A DNA stretch of 64,000 nt from Clostridium sp. CX1 (GCF_025398335.1 NZ_JAODOO010000006.1:124001-188000); one strand, 5' to 3'. Positions 26,964-36,561 are shown, numbered from the stretch's first letter. Translations and numbers: made by a program. The notes: generated by a model not told the origin, from the sequence alone.

Positions 26964-27695
26964 TTAAACTGACTCTCTCTTTTTTCTTCTTTTTTCCTTA
27001 AAATAAAGTATCCATAAACTTAACTCATATAAAATAATTATAGGAAACACAATGGCAATAAAGGTTATAGCATCTGAAGATGGGACAAAACATAGCTCTA
27101 GTGCTATTGCTATGGCAACCACATATTTTCTCCATTTCATCAGTGTTTTTACAGATACTACTTGCTGCTTTGCTAAAAACAAAAAAACTAGCGGCATAGT
27201 ACAAACTATTCCCATTACAATACAAAATATTCCTATAAAACTTAAATACATACTTCCAGATAAGATAGGGTTCATATAACTAGTACTATAACTTATAAGG
27301 AAATTGAGCACATGAGGAAGTACTAAAAAATATCCTATAAAGGTTCCACCTATAAAAAATGCCGACAAATAGAAAGCCATATAATTTAATATTTTTTTCT
27401 CTTTACTAGTTAACCCTGGAAATATAAATGCTCCTATTTGATAAAATATTATAGGACTAACCAATATAATTCCAGCAAGCAAAGAAACCTTAAATCTAGT
27501 CATAAATCCTTCTATTAAGGAAAAGTACACCAAGTCGAATTTTAATTCTTCTACTGGTCTCATAAAGATTTCTATTAATAGTAAAATCTTTTGATAGAGA
27601 ATTACTGAAGCGATAAATATAGAGGCAAAACTTATAATCAATCTCTTTCTTAATTCTTGCAAATGTTCAATTACCGACATTTCAGTATTATCCAT
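26964..27695 (-). CDS. tatC: Tat translocase subunit TatC, copy 2
   Basis: 243-residue six-helix membrane protein. It keeps the N-terminal signal-recognition motif HLQELRKRL and the Glu of the first cytoplasmic loop (LTSKEKKIL, E103 in E. coli), but the conserved TM4 motif F-E-x-P is CTMP, so the Glu (E170 in E. coli) is gone. The periplasmic-side Asp before the last helices is kept (PSSDAI). The frame could open at a GTG at 27707, but AGGTGG is better spaced to the ATG at 27695, removing the overlap with tatC1. Operon context suggests a system dedicated to hydrogenase export. Confidence 0.88.
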   Translation of the reverse strand: MDNTEMSVIEHLQELRKRLIISFASIFIASVILYQKILLLIEIFMRPVEELKFDLVYFSLIEGFMTRFKVSLLAGIILVSPIIFYQIGAFIFPGLTSKEKKILNYMAFYLSAFFIGGTFIGYFLVLPHVLNFLISYSTSYMNPILSGSMYLSFIGIFCIVMGIVCTMPLVFLFLAKQQVVSVKTLMKWRKYVVAIAIALELCFVPSSDAITFIAIVFPIIILYELSLWILYFKEKRRKKRESV

Positions 27696-27696
27696 T

Positions 27697-28437
27697 TTAT
27701 ATGCCACCTCTTATAACTTTTCTATCACCCTTCTCCAATAAAAATATCCACCAAATACTTGTTTCAAATAATATAATCATAGGAAGAGAAACTATCATTA
27801 ATGTAAAAATATCTGGAGTTGGTGTTATAAGGGCAACAAAGACTATTATTAAGATTATAGCTATCTTTCTTCTTTTCATTAGCATTCTAGAAGTAAGAAA
27901 ACCAGTTCTCGATAATGCAACCAATACTAAGGGAAGTTCAAACACTAATCCTATTGATATTAGTAGGAGCGTGATAAAGGAAAAGTAATCACTTCCTCTA
28001 AGCGTTGCACTCATAAAATCATTGCCGCAGCTTATCAAAAATTCTATTGTGCTTGGTATTACAAACTTATATCCAAACAAAACTCCACCTAGAAAAGAAA
28101 AAGTAGCAAAAGGTATTATAACAAACCTTATTATTCTTTTAGTTTTTTTATGTAACTTTGAAGCTGCTAGTGACACAACTATGTAGGCTATTATTGGTAT
28201 TGTTAGAATTATTCCTGTAAAAATAGCTATTTTTACTTTTGCCATAATACCATCCATTGGAGTTAAAAAGAATAAATTCATTCCCTTTAAAGGTTTTACA
28301 AGCACTTCTATTATATAATCACTAAAAGCGTATGTACCACAGGACACTATCACAGGAAGTAAAAGCATAAATATTATTTTTTTTCTATACTTATCAAGCC
28401 ATCTAGCAGCCTGTATAATTTTATCGCTACTTATCAT
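27697..28437 (-). CDS. tatC: Tat translocase subunit TatC, copy 1
   Basis: 246-residue TatC-family protein. In contrast to copy 2 it lacks the N-terminal HLxELRxR motif (it has WLDKYRKKI) and has Thr instead of Glu in the first cytoplasmic loop (HKKTKRII), but retains FELPLV in TM4 and TPTPDIF. Thus the two copies carry complementary halves of the usual key residues. The ATG at 28437 follows AAGGAG. It may act with copy 2 as a heteromer; a degenerate non-functional copy is the alternative. Confidence 0.85.
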   Translation of the reverse strand: MISSDKIIQAARWLDKYRKKIIFMLLLPVIVSCGTYAFSDYIIEVLVKPLKGMNLFFLTPMDGIMAKVKIAIFTGIILTIPIIAYIVVSLAASKLHKKTKRIIRFVIIPFATFSFLGGVLFGYKFVIPSTIEFLISCGNDFMSATLRGSDYFSFITLLLISIGLVFELPLVLVALSRTGFLTSRMLMKRRKIAIILIIVFVALITPTPDIFTLMIVSLPMIILFETSIWWIFLLEKGDRKVIRGGI

Positions 28438-28471
28438 ATTTCTGCTCCTTAACTGGTTTATTTATTAGATT

Positions 28472-28648
28472 CTATTTTTCTTCTTTATTAGTAACTATTT
28501 CATCACTAGTTAGCTCTCTGGATGCTTTCTTAAATTCATTTAAAGCCTTTCCCACAGCTGCACCTACTGATGGAAGCTTGCCTGGTCCAAATAAAATTAA
28601 TGCAATTATTAGAACTAAAATTAACTCTGGAAATCCTAAACTTGGCAT
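28472..28648 (-). CDS. tatA: Tat translocase subunit TatA
   Basis: 58-residue gene below common length cut-offs. The protein starts MPSLGFPELILVLIIALILF, followed by GPGKLPSVGAAVGKALNEFK and a charged tail. This is the single N-terminal helix, the FGP hinge and the amphipathic helix of TatA/TatE. AGGAGG lies eight bases before the ATG at 28648. It sits between hypB and tatC1, completing a Tat system inside the hydrogenase operon. Confidence 0.95.
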   Translation of the reverse strand: MPSLGFPELILVLIIALILFGPGKLPSVGAAVGKALNEFKKASRELTSDEIVTNKEEK

Positions 28649-28679
28649 TCTTTATACCTCCTAAATTTATATTATATTT

Positions 28680-29348
28680 TTATTTTAATTTTTCTTTTTT
28701 AGCTTCTATTTTTTCTTTTAACCATCCACATAATTCTTCTATACCTTGTTCTTTTACACAAGATGTTTCAAATATCTTAGCATTTACATTTAAGGCTTTA
28801 ATATCCTTATAGAATTCTTCCTTACTAAAGTTAGTAAACTCTATAAGATCTGTTTTATTTAATATTACTGCTTCACTTTTTTCAAACATTAAAGGATATT
28901 TTAAAGGCTTATCATTTCCCTCTGTAGTACTTAAAACTGAAATCTTTATATCTTCACCAATTTCAAATTCTGCAGGACACACCAAGTTACCTACATTTTC
29001 TATAACAAGGAAGTCTACCTGGTCAAGATTCAATGCATCTAAAGCACTCTTAATCATATCTCCATCAAGGTGACAAGCTCCACCTGTATTAATTTGTACT
29101 ACTTCTACACCTTGTGCCTCTATTCTTTCAGCATCTTTTGTAGTATATATATCTCCTTCGATTACCGCTATCTTTAATTCATTTTTCAATGTTCCAATTA
29201 TCTTTTCAAGTATTGAGGTTTTACCTGAACCTGGTGAGCTCATTAAATTAGCTACATATATTCCTTTTTCATCTAATCGCTGTTTATTTTTTGTTGTAAT
29301 CTCCTCGTTTGTACTTAGTATATTAGTTATAACTTTTATTTCACTCAT
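28680..29348 (-). CDS. hypB: Hydrogenase nickel-insertion GTPase HypB
   Basis: 222-residue G3E-family GTPase that with HypA delivers nickel to the large subunit. P-loop SSPGSGKT (about 37-44), EGDIYTTKDAERI, the metal-binding NTGGACHLD (Cys-His pair, about 89-97), ENVGNLVCP and NKTDL are present. There is no His-rich N-terminal nickel-storage region. It begins two bases after the hypA stop. Confidence 0.96.
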   Translation of the reverse strand: MSEIKVITNILSTNEEITTKNKQRLDEKGIYVANLMSSPGSGKTSILEKIIGTLKNELKIAVIEGDIYTTKDAERIEAQGVEVVQINTGGACHLDGDMIKSALDALNLDQVDFLVIENVGNLVCPAEFEIGEDIKISVLSTTEGNDKPLKYPLMFEKSEAVILNKTDLIEFTNFSKEEFYKDIKALNVNAKIFETSCVKEQGIEELCGWLKEKIEAKKEKLK

Positions 29349-29349
29349 C

Positions 29350-29694
29350 TTATTTATCTCCTTCTATTGTGTCTATATATAATTCATGACCGGTTAATAT
29401 GCTACTGCAAAATTTATTGCATTTTGGGCATAGTTTATTAAAATGTTCAATTTCAAATATAAGGTTACACTGATTACACTCTCCTGTAGCTTTTACCCTC
29501 TCAATAACCAATTCTGTATTTTCTAAAACTGTTTCCTTTGAGATTCCCTGAAAAGCGAACATTAGTGAATCTTTCGCTACTCCTGAGAAATCTCCTATCT
29601 TTAAAGAAATCTTGTTAATAGTTTTCAGTTTATTTTCTTCTGATTTTTTTAATACTATATCAATAACACTTTGAATAATAGAAACCTCATGCAT
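29350..29694 (-). CDS. hypA: Hydrogenase nickel metallochaperone HypA
   Basis: 114-residue HypA. The family needs the N-terminal Met-His-Glu nickel site; the ATG at 29694 gives exactly MHEVSIIQSV, so the TTG nine bases upstream is not used. A zinc site is formed by CNQCNLIFEIEHFNKLCPKC (two CxxC pairs, about 70-89). Works with HypB on nickel delivery. Confidence 0.95.
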   Translation of the reverse strand: MHEVSIIQSVIDIVLKKSEENKLKTINKISLKIGDFSGVAKDSLMFAFQGISKETVLENTELVIERVKATGECNQCNLIFEIEHFNKLCPKCNKFCSSILTGHELYIDTIEGDK

Positions 29695-29741
29695 AATCTT
29701 CAACTCACTTGTATCAAAATCTTTAGTTTTTCATTCTATAA

Positions 29742-32069
29742 CTAACTTATCTCTTGTATTAGTTTATTAGCTATAGCTATTTGTCCTATAGAAACTCCAC
29801 CGTCATTACAGGGTATACTCTTATTGGTATAAACTATGAATCCTGACTTATCTAATTTATCTATAAGCTTGCTTAATAAATATGAATTTTGGAAAACTCC
29901 TCCACTAAGGGCAACCTCCCTAATATTGGATTGCTCCCTTATAATCTCACACATTTTACAGGTGAAGCTAATTATTGTATTGTGAAATTTTGCAGCCATC
30001 TTTCCTTTTGATACCCCTGTTAACCTGTCAAGTAAAACAGCTTTTATAGTATCCTTAACTTCCACTATACTGCACCTTGATTTTATAATGGTATATGGAT
30101 ATTCATCTTTGCAATCTATTTCAATTTCTGCTTCCAATTCAATGGAAGCTTGACCTTCATAACTTATGATATCTCTTACTCCAATAATACTTGACACAGC
30201 ATCAAATAATCTTCCCATGCTGGAAGTTTCTGGACAACTTATATTTGCATTCAAAATTGCAAGTATATTGTGGCAATCCTTTCCCCAGAGTTTATATAAC
30301 ACAGCTTCATAATTATCTTTCTGTATACTATTAGAATCTATAACTTCTGATTCTGCTAGAATAGTGTTTGTACTGTTAGCTTCCTTATCTTTAAAGGCAT
30401 TATAAATATGTGCTACAGCCATCCTCCAAGGTTCCTTAATAGCCTTGTCTCCTCCTGGCATCTTGCTATATTCTAGATGTCCAACTCTATCAAACTCTTT
30501 ACTATTACATATTAAAAACTCTCCGCCCCAAACCTTTCCATCAGTTCCATACCCAGTACCATCATAAGCAACACCTATCACTTTATTTTCTACTTTATTT
30601 TCAACTAGACAGCTTACTATATGGGCGTGATGATGCTGTACATGTACTTTGGGCAAATCTATGCTATTAGCATATACACTAGAAGAGTATGACGGATGCA
30701 TATCGCAGGCAATATATCTAGGGCTAAAATCGAAAATATTTTCAAAATGCTCAATGTTTCTCTTATAGTGCTCATAAGTTTCAAGATTTTCTAAATCGCC
30801 ATTATGTTGACTTAAAAATAAGAAGTTTTCCTTTGTAATACAAAAAGTATTTTTCATATTTGAACCACAGGCTAAAATTCCATTTTTGCAGTTCATCTTT
30901 ATAGGTTCTGGAGCATAGCCTCTTGCTCTTCTCATCATTCTGCTTTCACCGCTTACTACTTTTACAACTGAATCGTCTACAGGTACATAAATATCTCTAT
31001 TATGTAGAAGAAAATAATCAACTATACCTTTAAGCTTTTCTCTAGCACTTTCGTTTATATATTCAATTGGTAGTCCATGAATATTGGCACTAGTCATAAT
31101 GAGTACTTCTATATCTCTTGAAAAGAGAAGATAATGAAGCGGCGTATAAGGAAGCATTACTCCTAATGTCTTCTGGTTTGGTGCAATGTTATCTGGAAGG
31201 TTATAATCGGCAATCTGGTCTAATACAACGATTGGCTTCCTGCTCCCAGTAAGAATTTTTTCTTCTTCCCAGTTAACTGTACAATATTTTCTAATACTTT
31301 CAATATCTCTTATCATTACAGCTAAAGGTTTATGGGGTCTATTTTTTCTTAGCCTTAAAAGCTCTATCGCTTTTTCATTTGTCCCATCGCATACAAGATG
31401 AAATCCTCCAAGTCCTTTTACAGCAAAAATCTTTCCTTCTTTAAGTTGTCCCTTAGTAAATTCTATAACATTCTCTGTAATTTGGTTTTTTCCATCAGCA
31501 TCCTCCACCCAAATGTGAGGCCCACAGTTTTCACAGCCATTAGGTTGAGCATGAAATCTTCTATTTGTTGGGTCTGTATATTCTTCTAAACAATTACTGC
31601 ACATTTCAAATTTTTTCATAGTGGTCTTATCCCTATCATAAGGGATTGATTTTATAATAGAAAATCTAGGTCCACAGTTTGTACAATTTGTAAAGGCATA
31701 TTGGTATCTTTTATTTGAAATAGAGCCTATATCAGCAATGCACTGATCACAGGTAGCCATATCAGGAGATATTAAAGTTATTTTTTCACTTCTTTCCTCA
31801 CTGTCTTTAATTATAAAATCGCTATAATTTGCTAGCTCTCTTTCCTCTATGTTGATATCTTCTATTTTTGAAAGAGGTGGTGGATTATTTTTTAATTTAT
31901 ATAAAAATTGTTCTAAAGCTCTTTCCTCGCCTTGAAGTTCTATGTATACCCCTTCAGAATTGTTATTTACCCAGCCCTTTATATCTAGAGAAACTGCCAA
32001 GTTATATACAAATGGCCTAAAACCTACTCCTTGAACAATACCTTCAACTTTTATAAAAATTCTTTTCAT
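29742..32069 (-). CDS. hypF: Carbamoyltransferase HypF
   Basis: 775 residues. HypF uses carbamoyl phosphate and ATP to carbamoylate the C-terminal Cys of HypE, the first step of cyanide ligand synthesis. Order of domains: acylphosphatase (VEGIVQGVGFRPFVYNLA, 7-24), two zinc fingers (CDQC/CTNC and CSNC/CENC, about 108-185), YrdC-like domain (about 200-380, with KGLGGFHLVCD), and Kae1-like carbamoyltransferase domain with VQHHHAHIVSC. First gene of the long hydrogenase operon; AAGGAG lies a somewhat long 14 bases from the ATG. Confidence 0.96.
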   Translation of the reverse strand: MKRIFIKVEGIVQGVGFRPFVYNLAVSLDIKGWVNNNSEGVYIELQGEERALEQFLYKLKNNPPPLSKIEDINIEERELANYSDFIIKDSEERSEKITLISPDMATCDQCIADIGSISNKRYQYAFTNCTNCGPRFSIIKSIPYDRDKTTMKKFEMCSNCLEEYTDPTNRRFHAQPNGCENCGPHIWVEDADGKNQITENVIEFTKGQLKEGKIFAVKGLGGFHLVCDGTNEKAIELLRLRKNRPHKPLAVMIRDIESIRKYCTVNWEEEKILTGSRKPIVVLDQIADYNLPDNIAPNQKTLGVMLPYTPLHYLLFSRDIEVLIMTSANIHGLPIEYINESAREKLKGIVDYFLLHNRDIYVPVDDSVVKVVSGESRMMRRARGYAPEPIKMNCKNGILACGSNMKNTFCITKENFLFLSQHNGDLENLETYEHYKRNIEHFENIFDFSPRYIACDMHPSYSSSVYANSIDLPKVHVQHHHAHIVSCLVENKVENKVIGVAYDGTGYGTDGKVWGGEFLICNSKEFDRVGHLEYSKMPGGDKAIKEPWRMAVAHIYNAFKDKEANSTNTILAESEVIDSNSIQKDNYEAVLYKLWGKDCHNILAILNANISCPETSSMGRLFDAVSSIIGVRDIISYEGQASIELEAEIEIDCKDEYPYTIIKSRCSIVEVKDTIKAVLLDRLTGVSKGKMAAKFHNTIISFTCKMCEIIREQSNIREVALSGGVFQNSYLLSKLIDKLDKSGFIVYTNKSIPCNDGGVSIGQIAIANKLIQEIS

Positions 32070-32135
32070 ATAAAAAACTCATGCTCCTTAAATTTTATTT
32101 TTTAGTAATTCACTTGCAGCAAAATTAAGATTTGT

Positions 32136-32141
32136 ATTATA
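32136..32141 (-). promoter_or_regulatory. Possible -10 box for the hydrogenase operon
   Basis: TATAAT on the minus strand 67 bases before hypF, in the gap between the ddl terminator and hypF. A convincing -35 at 16-18 bases was not found (TTTATT at best), so an activator or another start is possible. The rest of 32070-32245 shows no other structure. Confidence 0.35.
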
Positions 32142-32245
32142 AAAAGGTAACCCTAGCAATAAATTTTTTCCACTGCAATAAGACTTTTCCTTATTATCTA
32201 AATAAATAAGTATATTCTAAATTAATACATAAATATGCGTGCACA

Positions 32246-32300
32246 TAAAAAATAGACAGATTAAATTTTCAAAAACTTCATCATGAAAATTCAATCTGCC
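32246..32300 (-). terminator. Terminator region after ddl
   Basis: Seventeen-base imperfect stem (32284-32300 with 32255-32271; GGCAGATTGAATTTTCA against TGAAAATTTAATCTGTC) followed by six T on the minus strand. It isolates ddl from the hydrogenase operon downstream. Confidence 0.8.
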
Positions 32301-32413
32301 TTTATAATATTTTAACTTCAATTAAGTAAGTTACTTTTATAAATATTTATATTCCTACATTTTATCACAAAGAATTTTTCACAAATAAATCAAGTGATAT
32401 CTGTTATCATTTA

Positions 32414-33316
32414 TTATCTTACTTCCTTCAAAGATAATTCTGTTACTTTATCTAACAAATCACTGTAAGACATATTTACAGCCTTTGCACCTTTAGGAAA
32501 TAGACTATTCTTTGTCATTCCAGGTAAAGTATTTAACTCAAGCAGATAAGGTACGCCTTCCTTTATTATCATATCTACTCTTACGTATACACTACATTTT
32601 AGAACCTTCCAGCATTCTAATGCCATTTCTTCAATTTTCTTTTGTAAGCCTTCTTCAAATTGTACTACTATTTCATCTGAGCCGCCATCAGCATATTTTG
32701 CTGTATAGTCAAAGAATTCAGCTTTAGGTTTAATAGCTATTATAGCTATCATTTTTCCATCTAACATACAGCAAGTTATTTCATCGCCTTTTATATACTT
32801 TTCAATCATAACTTCCTTATCGTAATCTAATGCTAAGCTTACTGCACTTTCTATGTCTTCTTTTTTCTTAATCAAGTTTGTAGCTACACTAGAACCACCG
32901 CTATTTGGCTTTACGAACACTGGGTATCCCATCTTATCTATATAATCATAGTCTATCTCATCTACACTTCTAACGCATAACCAATCAGCAGTATTTATTC
33001 CTGACTGTCTTAGTATTCTTTTAGTTATATCCTTATCCATACATATTCCGCTGGTAAGTGGTCCACAGCCTGAGTATGGAATGTCCATTGTTTCCAGTAC
33101 AGCTTGTATTGTTCCGTCCTCACCAAATTTTCCATGAAGAGCAATAAATGCAAAATCTATATCTTTAGCTTTTTCCATTACATCATCTTTTTTATCTATA
33201 ACTATAGGAACAACCTCATATTTATCCTTATTAAAGTATTTAACTATTTCTTTCCCTGAGTTTAAAGATACTTCTCTTTCTGAGGATACTCCTCCCATAA
33301 TAACTCCAATCTTCAT
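32414..33316 (-). CDS. ddl: D-alanine--D-alanine ligase
   Basis: ATP-grasp enzyme making D-Ala-D-Ala for peptidoglycan. 300 residues from the ATG at 33316, which GGAGG precedes by seven bases; upstream in-frame starts are less well placed. Motifs: [18 protein letters not shown] at the N-terminus, [27 protein letters not shown] for ATP binding, and [19 protein letters not shown] at the C-terminus. Monocistronic. Confidence 0.94.
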   Translation of the reverse strand: MKIGVIMGGVSSEREVSLNSGKEIVKYFNKDKYEVVPIVIDKKDDVMEKAKDIDFAFIALHGKFGEDGTIQAVLETMDIPYSGCGPLTSGICMDKDITKRILRQSGINTADWLCVRSVDEIDYDYIDKMGYPVFVKPNSGGSSVATNLIKKKEDIESAVSLALDYDKEVMIEKYIKGDEITCCMLDGKMIAIIAIKPKAEFFDYTAKYADGGSDEIVVQFEEGLQKKIEEMALECWKVLKCSVYVRVDMIIKEGVPYLLELNTLPGMTKNSLFPKGAKAVNMSYSDLLDKVTELSLKEVR

Positions 33317-33558
33317 TTTCATTCCTCCATACACCTTATTTACTTTTCTTAATAATATTGTATTAATATTATTGAAATAAGTTAAGTACCACCTTTCCTC
33401 TATTTTATAATAAAAGTGGCTTCATTAGTATAAGAAACTCAGCTTTTTTAAGAAGTACTGAAAATAAGCTAAACTATTTATGTATAACAGGCTATTTTAA
33501 CTGTTGCAGTTTTGGATAAGTATGTTAAAGTAATAGTAGAACAATTAAATAAATTTTT

Positions 33559-33637
33559 GTGGGGGTGCCATAAGGCTGAGAAGAGTTTTTTCTAACCCTT
33601 TGAACCTGATCCGGTTAACACTGGCGTAGGGAAGCAA
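33559..33637 (+). promoter_or_regulatory. TPP (THI-box) riboswitch for thiDME
   Basis: Conserved parts GGGGTGCC, GGCTGAGAAGAG, ACCCTTTGAACCTGATCCGGTTAACACTGGCGTAGGGAAGC (given here in pieces at 33561-33633) are the THI-box consensus. A terminator follows at 33664 and the thiD gene at 33813, so thiamine pyrophosphate should shut off the salvage operon by early termination. Confidence 0.96.
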
Positions 33638-33663
33638 GTCGTATTATATCACTTTGTTACTAT

Positions 33664-33696
33664 AAGTGTATTGCTTTTCCGCAATACACTTTTTTA
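33664..33696 (+). terminator. Terminator of the TPP riboswitch
   Basis: Perfect 10-bp stem AGTGTATTGC/GCAATACACT (33664-33673 with 33681-33690) with a run of T to 33696, downstream of the TPP aptamer. Confidence 0.9.
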
Positions 33697-33812
33697 TTTT
33701 AAATTTATACAAAAGCCTGTCTTTTACCCTTCCTACTTTTTACCTATATCCGGTTCAAAGCAATTTTAGTCCAATTAGCTAACTCTCCCACGGCAAAGCA
33801 GAGGTGTTTAAA

Positions 33813-34616
33813 ATGAAAAAAGTATTAACAATTGCCGGCTCAGATAGTTGTGGAGGCGCAGGTATTCAGGCTGATTTAAAAACTATGAGCTCCCTAGGTG
33901 TTTACGGAATGAGTGCAATTACTGCAATAACCGCACAAAATACAATAGGGGTTCAAAATGTCATGGAGGTTACAGAGGAGCTTGTGGAAGCTCAAATAAA
34001 ATCTATCTTTGAGGACATAACTGTAGATGCTGTAAAAATTGGTATGGTATCAAATAGCAAAACTATAGAAATAATTAAAGCCTTACTAAAAAAATACAAT
34101 GCTAAAAATATTGTATTAGATCCAGTTATGGTATCTAAAAGTGGTTATTTTTTATTAAAACCTGAGGCAGAATCAGCCATAAAGAATCTTATATCCATTG
34201 CAGAGGTGGTAACACCAAATATTCCTGAGGCGGAAGTGCTAACTGGAATGAAAATACAAAATGCTGAAGAGATGAAGACTGCAGCATTAAAAATAAAGGA
34301 ACTTGGAGCAAAAAATGTATTAATAAAAGGTGGTCATAGATGCAATGATGCCAACGATATACTTCTTTCTGGAGATAAATTTATAACCCTTGAAGGTCAT
34401 AGAATAGAAACTCAAAACACTCATGGTACAGGCTGTACCTTGTCCTCAGCTATAGCATCTTACCTAGCTAAAGGGAACTCTGTAGAAGAAGCAGTTTCCC
34501 TATCCAAACAATATATAACTAGGGCTATAGAAAATTCTTTTTCTATAGGCCATGGTGTTGGCCCTGTAGGTCATTTTATAGAGGTTTATAAAAAAGCAAA
34601 GATTTCTTATGAATAA
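33813..34616 (+). CDS. thiD: HMP/HMP-P kinase ThiD
   Basis: 267-residue ribokinase-fold enzyme that phosphorylates hydroxymethylpyrimidine and its monophosphate in thiamine synthesis and salvage. TIAGSDSCGGAGIQADLK at the N-terminus, LDPVMVSKSG in the middle and the anion hole/catalytic NTHGTGCTLSSAIA (about 207-220) are typical. GAGGTG precedes the ATG at 33813, preferred over the GTG nine bases upstream. First gene behind the TPP riboswitch. Confidence 0.95.
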   Translation: MKKVLTIAGSDSCGGAGIQADLKTMSSLGVYGMSAITAITAQNTIGVQNVMEVTEELVEAQIKSIFEDITVDAVKIGMVSNSKTIEIIKALLKKYNAKNIVLDPVMVSKSGYFLLKPEAESAIKNLISIAEVVTPNIPEAEVLTGMKIQNAEEMKTAALKIKELGAKNVLIKGGHRCNDANDILLSGDKFITLEGHRIETQNTHGTGCTLSSAIASYLAKGNSVEEAVSLSKQYITRAIENSFSIGHGVGPVGHFIEVYKKAKISYE

Positions 34617-34642
34617 AATATAAATATTTTGGGGGAATGAAA

Positions 34643-35464
34643 ATGAGTAATAACTTTGAAAACACTTATATTAAAGAAGTATGTAATACTTTCACTGAAC
34701 TTAGAAGCAAGGTTCCGCTTGTTCAATGTATAACTAACTACGTAACAATAAATGACTGTGCCAACGTACTTTTAGCTTATGGAGCTTCACCTGCTATGTG
34801 TGAAGCCTATGATGAGGTTTTTGATTTTACTAAAATTTCATCTGCTTTATACTTAAATGTTGGAACTTTGACTAAGGAACAGGAAGAAGCAGCGGTGCTC
34901 TCTAGTATATCTGCAAAAATGAATAATGTTCCTGTTGTATTAGATCCTGTGGCTTGTGCAGCTATTCCAAGAAAACTTTCTGTAATAAATAGAATTTTAG
35001 AGCTTGGAAGAGTTGATGTTGTTAAAGGTAATATTGGAGAAATAAAATTTTTAGCTGGAAAATCCTCTGAAGTTCGTGGTGTTGATTCCTTAGATAATGG
35101 TGACGATGCCTTAGATGCCTGCATTGCACTAGCACAAAAATATAATTGTGTAGTTGCAGCTACTGGAAAAAAGGATTACATAACTGACGGTATTCGTAGT
35201 GCAATTATTGAAAATGGCACCGAAATGTTAACCAAAGTAACTGGTGCTGGATGTATGGTTGGAGCTCTTTGCGGGGGCACAGCTGCCGTATCTCAAGATA
35301 AATTTATATCCACTGTAACAGCAATTCTTTCGATGAATTTAGCAGGGGAAGAAGCTCATGAAATAGCTAAGGCTCCTGGAAGCTTTAGAGTAAAACTAAT
35401 TGACTGTATTTATACGCTAACAGAAGAAAAACTTATGGAAGAAGGTAGAATAACATGGAAATAG
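34643..35464 (+). CDS. thiM: Hydroxyethylthiazole kinase ThiM
   Basis: 273-residue enzyme that phosphorylates the thiazole alcohol, a salvage step. Motifs [39 protein letters not shown] and the catalytic [13 protein letters not shown] are present. The ATG at 34643 is seven bases from GGGGG. The gene overlaps thiE by ten bases. Confidence 0.95.
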   Translation: MSNNFENTYIKEVCNTFTELRSKVPLVQCITNYVTINDCANVLLAYGASPAMCEAYDEVFDFTKISSALYLNVGTLTKEQEEAAVLSSISAKMNNVPVVLDPVACAAIPRKLSVINRILELGRVDVVKGNIGEIKFLAGKSSEVRGVDSLDNGDDALDACIALAQKYNCVVAATGKKDYITDGIRSAIIENGTEMLTKVTGAGCMVGALCGGTAAVSQDKFISTVTAILSMNLAGEEAHEIAKAPGSFRVKLIDCIYTLTEEKLMEEGRITWK

Positions 35465-36066
35465 ACTATAGCTTATACCTTATAACTGATAGAAGTTTTC
35501 TAAAGGGCAGAAGTTTAAAAACTGTAGTAGAAGATTCAATACTTGGCGGTGCCACCATGGTTCAAGTTAGAGAAAAGAACATTTCCACAAGAGAATTTTT
35601 TAAGGTTGCTTTAGAAGTAAAAGAAGTAACAGACCATTACAAGATTCCATTTATAATAAACGACAGAATAGATATTGCGCAGGCTATAAATGCAGATGGA
35701 GTTCATCTTGGTCAAGATGATATGCCTCTAAAAATTGCTAGAAAAATATTAGGTAAAAATAAGATTATAGGCATTTCCGCAGGAACTTTAGAGGAAGCTT
35801 TAGAAGCAGAAAGAGATGGAGCAGACTATTTAGGTATTGGTGCCATATTCTACACTGGAACAAAAAAAGACATAGATGTACCGCTAGGAATAGAGACCCT
35901 AAAAGATATTTACCAGAATATCAATATACCTGCTGTAGCTATTGGCGGCATAAATGAAAATAACTTCAGGGAAGTTTTAGCTACTGGAGTAAATGGAATC
36001 TCCATTATATCAGCAATACTAGGAAAAGAAGATATTAAAGCTGCAGCAAGATCATTAAAATTATAA
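35455..36066 (+). CDS. thiE: Thiamine phosphate synthase ThiE
   Basis: 203-residue TIM-barrel enzyme that joins HMP-PP and thiazole phosphate. [39 protein letters not shown] and [10 protein letters not shown] are the family signatures. thiD-thiM-thiE without thiC, thiG or thiS in the operon means salvage of HMP and thiazole rather than full synthesis from this locus. Confidence 0.95.
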   Translation: MEIDYSLYLITDRSFLKGRSLKTVVEDSILGGATMVQVREKNISTREFFKVALEVKEVTDHYKIPFIINDRIDIAQAINADGVHLGQDDMPLKIARKILGKNKIIGISAGTLEEALEAERDGADYLGIGAIFYTGTKKDIDVPLGIETLKDIYQNINIPAVAIGGINENNFREVLATGVNGISIISAILGKEDIKAAARSLKL

Positions 36067-36093
36067 GTTTGTCTTCATTTTTCTCATAATAAA

Positions 36094-36146
36094 GAAATAG
36101 TTCGTAGTTTTCTTCATAGGAATACTTTAAAACTGCGAACTGTTTC
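36094..36146. terminator. Hairpin between thiE and flaG
   Basis: Eighteen-base stem with two G-U pairs (36094-36111 with 36129-36146) between convergent thiE and flaG. U-tracts are modest on both sides, so it probably works as a weak bidirectional terminator. Confidence 0.6.
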
Positions 36147-36219
36147 CTTAATTCTAACAAATACCATACTTTTCTTTACGATACCTACTGTAAAAGTTTA
36201 TGAAACACCAATAAAAATC

Positions 36220-36561
36220 CTATGCTATATTATCAACAAATATACCATTTCTTTTACACATATCAGCAAACATATCAAGTATTTTCTCCGACGGAATTTC
36301 TCTTATAACTTCTTTTGTGTTATTATTTACAATTTTTATTATAAGATCTTTAGTCTCTTCATGAATGGAATATTGAACACTGGTATTACTTGCAGACAAC
36401 TCTTTATCTGCCTTTCTCCAAGACTCTATTAGAGGCTCATATTCAGATTTAGAGTTACTAGCCTTTGTATTCTCGTAGTTATTTTCATAATTATTTTCAT
36501 TACCGCTGCACTGAATATTGCCCATTTCAAATAATTGAGTATCTGAAACCTGTACCTTCAA
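36220..36561 (-). CDS. flaG: FlaG-family flagellar protein
   Basis: 113 residues. The last 65 residues (SVQYSIHEETKDLIIKIVNN, NTKEVIREIPSEKILDM, GIFVDNIA) match the FlaG fold with the conserved E-V-I-R-x-I-P. FlaG influences filament length and filament cap function. The first 50 residues are low-complexity, rich in Asn and Glu (NENNYENNYEN). It lies alone, away from any flagellar genes in the window, and is convergent with thiE. Confidence 0.85.
   Translation of the reverse strand: MKVQVSDTQLFEMGNIQCSGNENNYENNYENTKASNSKSEYEPLIESWRKADKELSASNTSVQYSIHEETKDLIIKIVNNNTKEVIREIPSEKILDMFADMCKRNGIFVDNIA

Noticed and set aside
27025-27225. Second minus-strand ORF within tatC2
   Set aside because: It is an alternate frame of tatC2, with Cys/Tyr-rich nonsense sequence.
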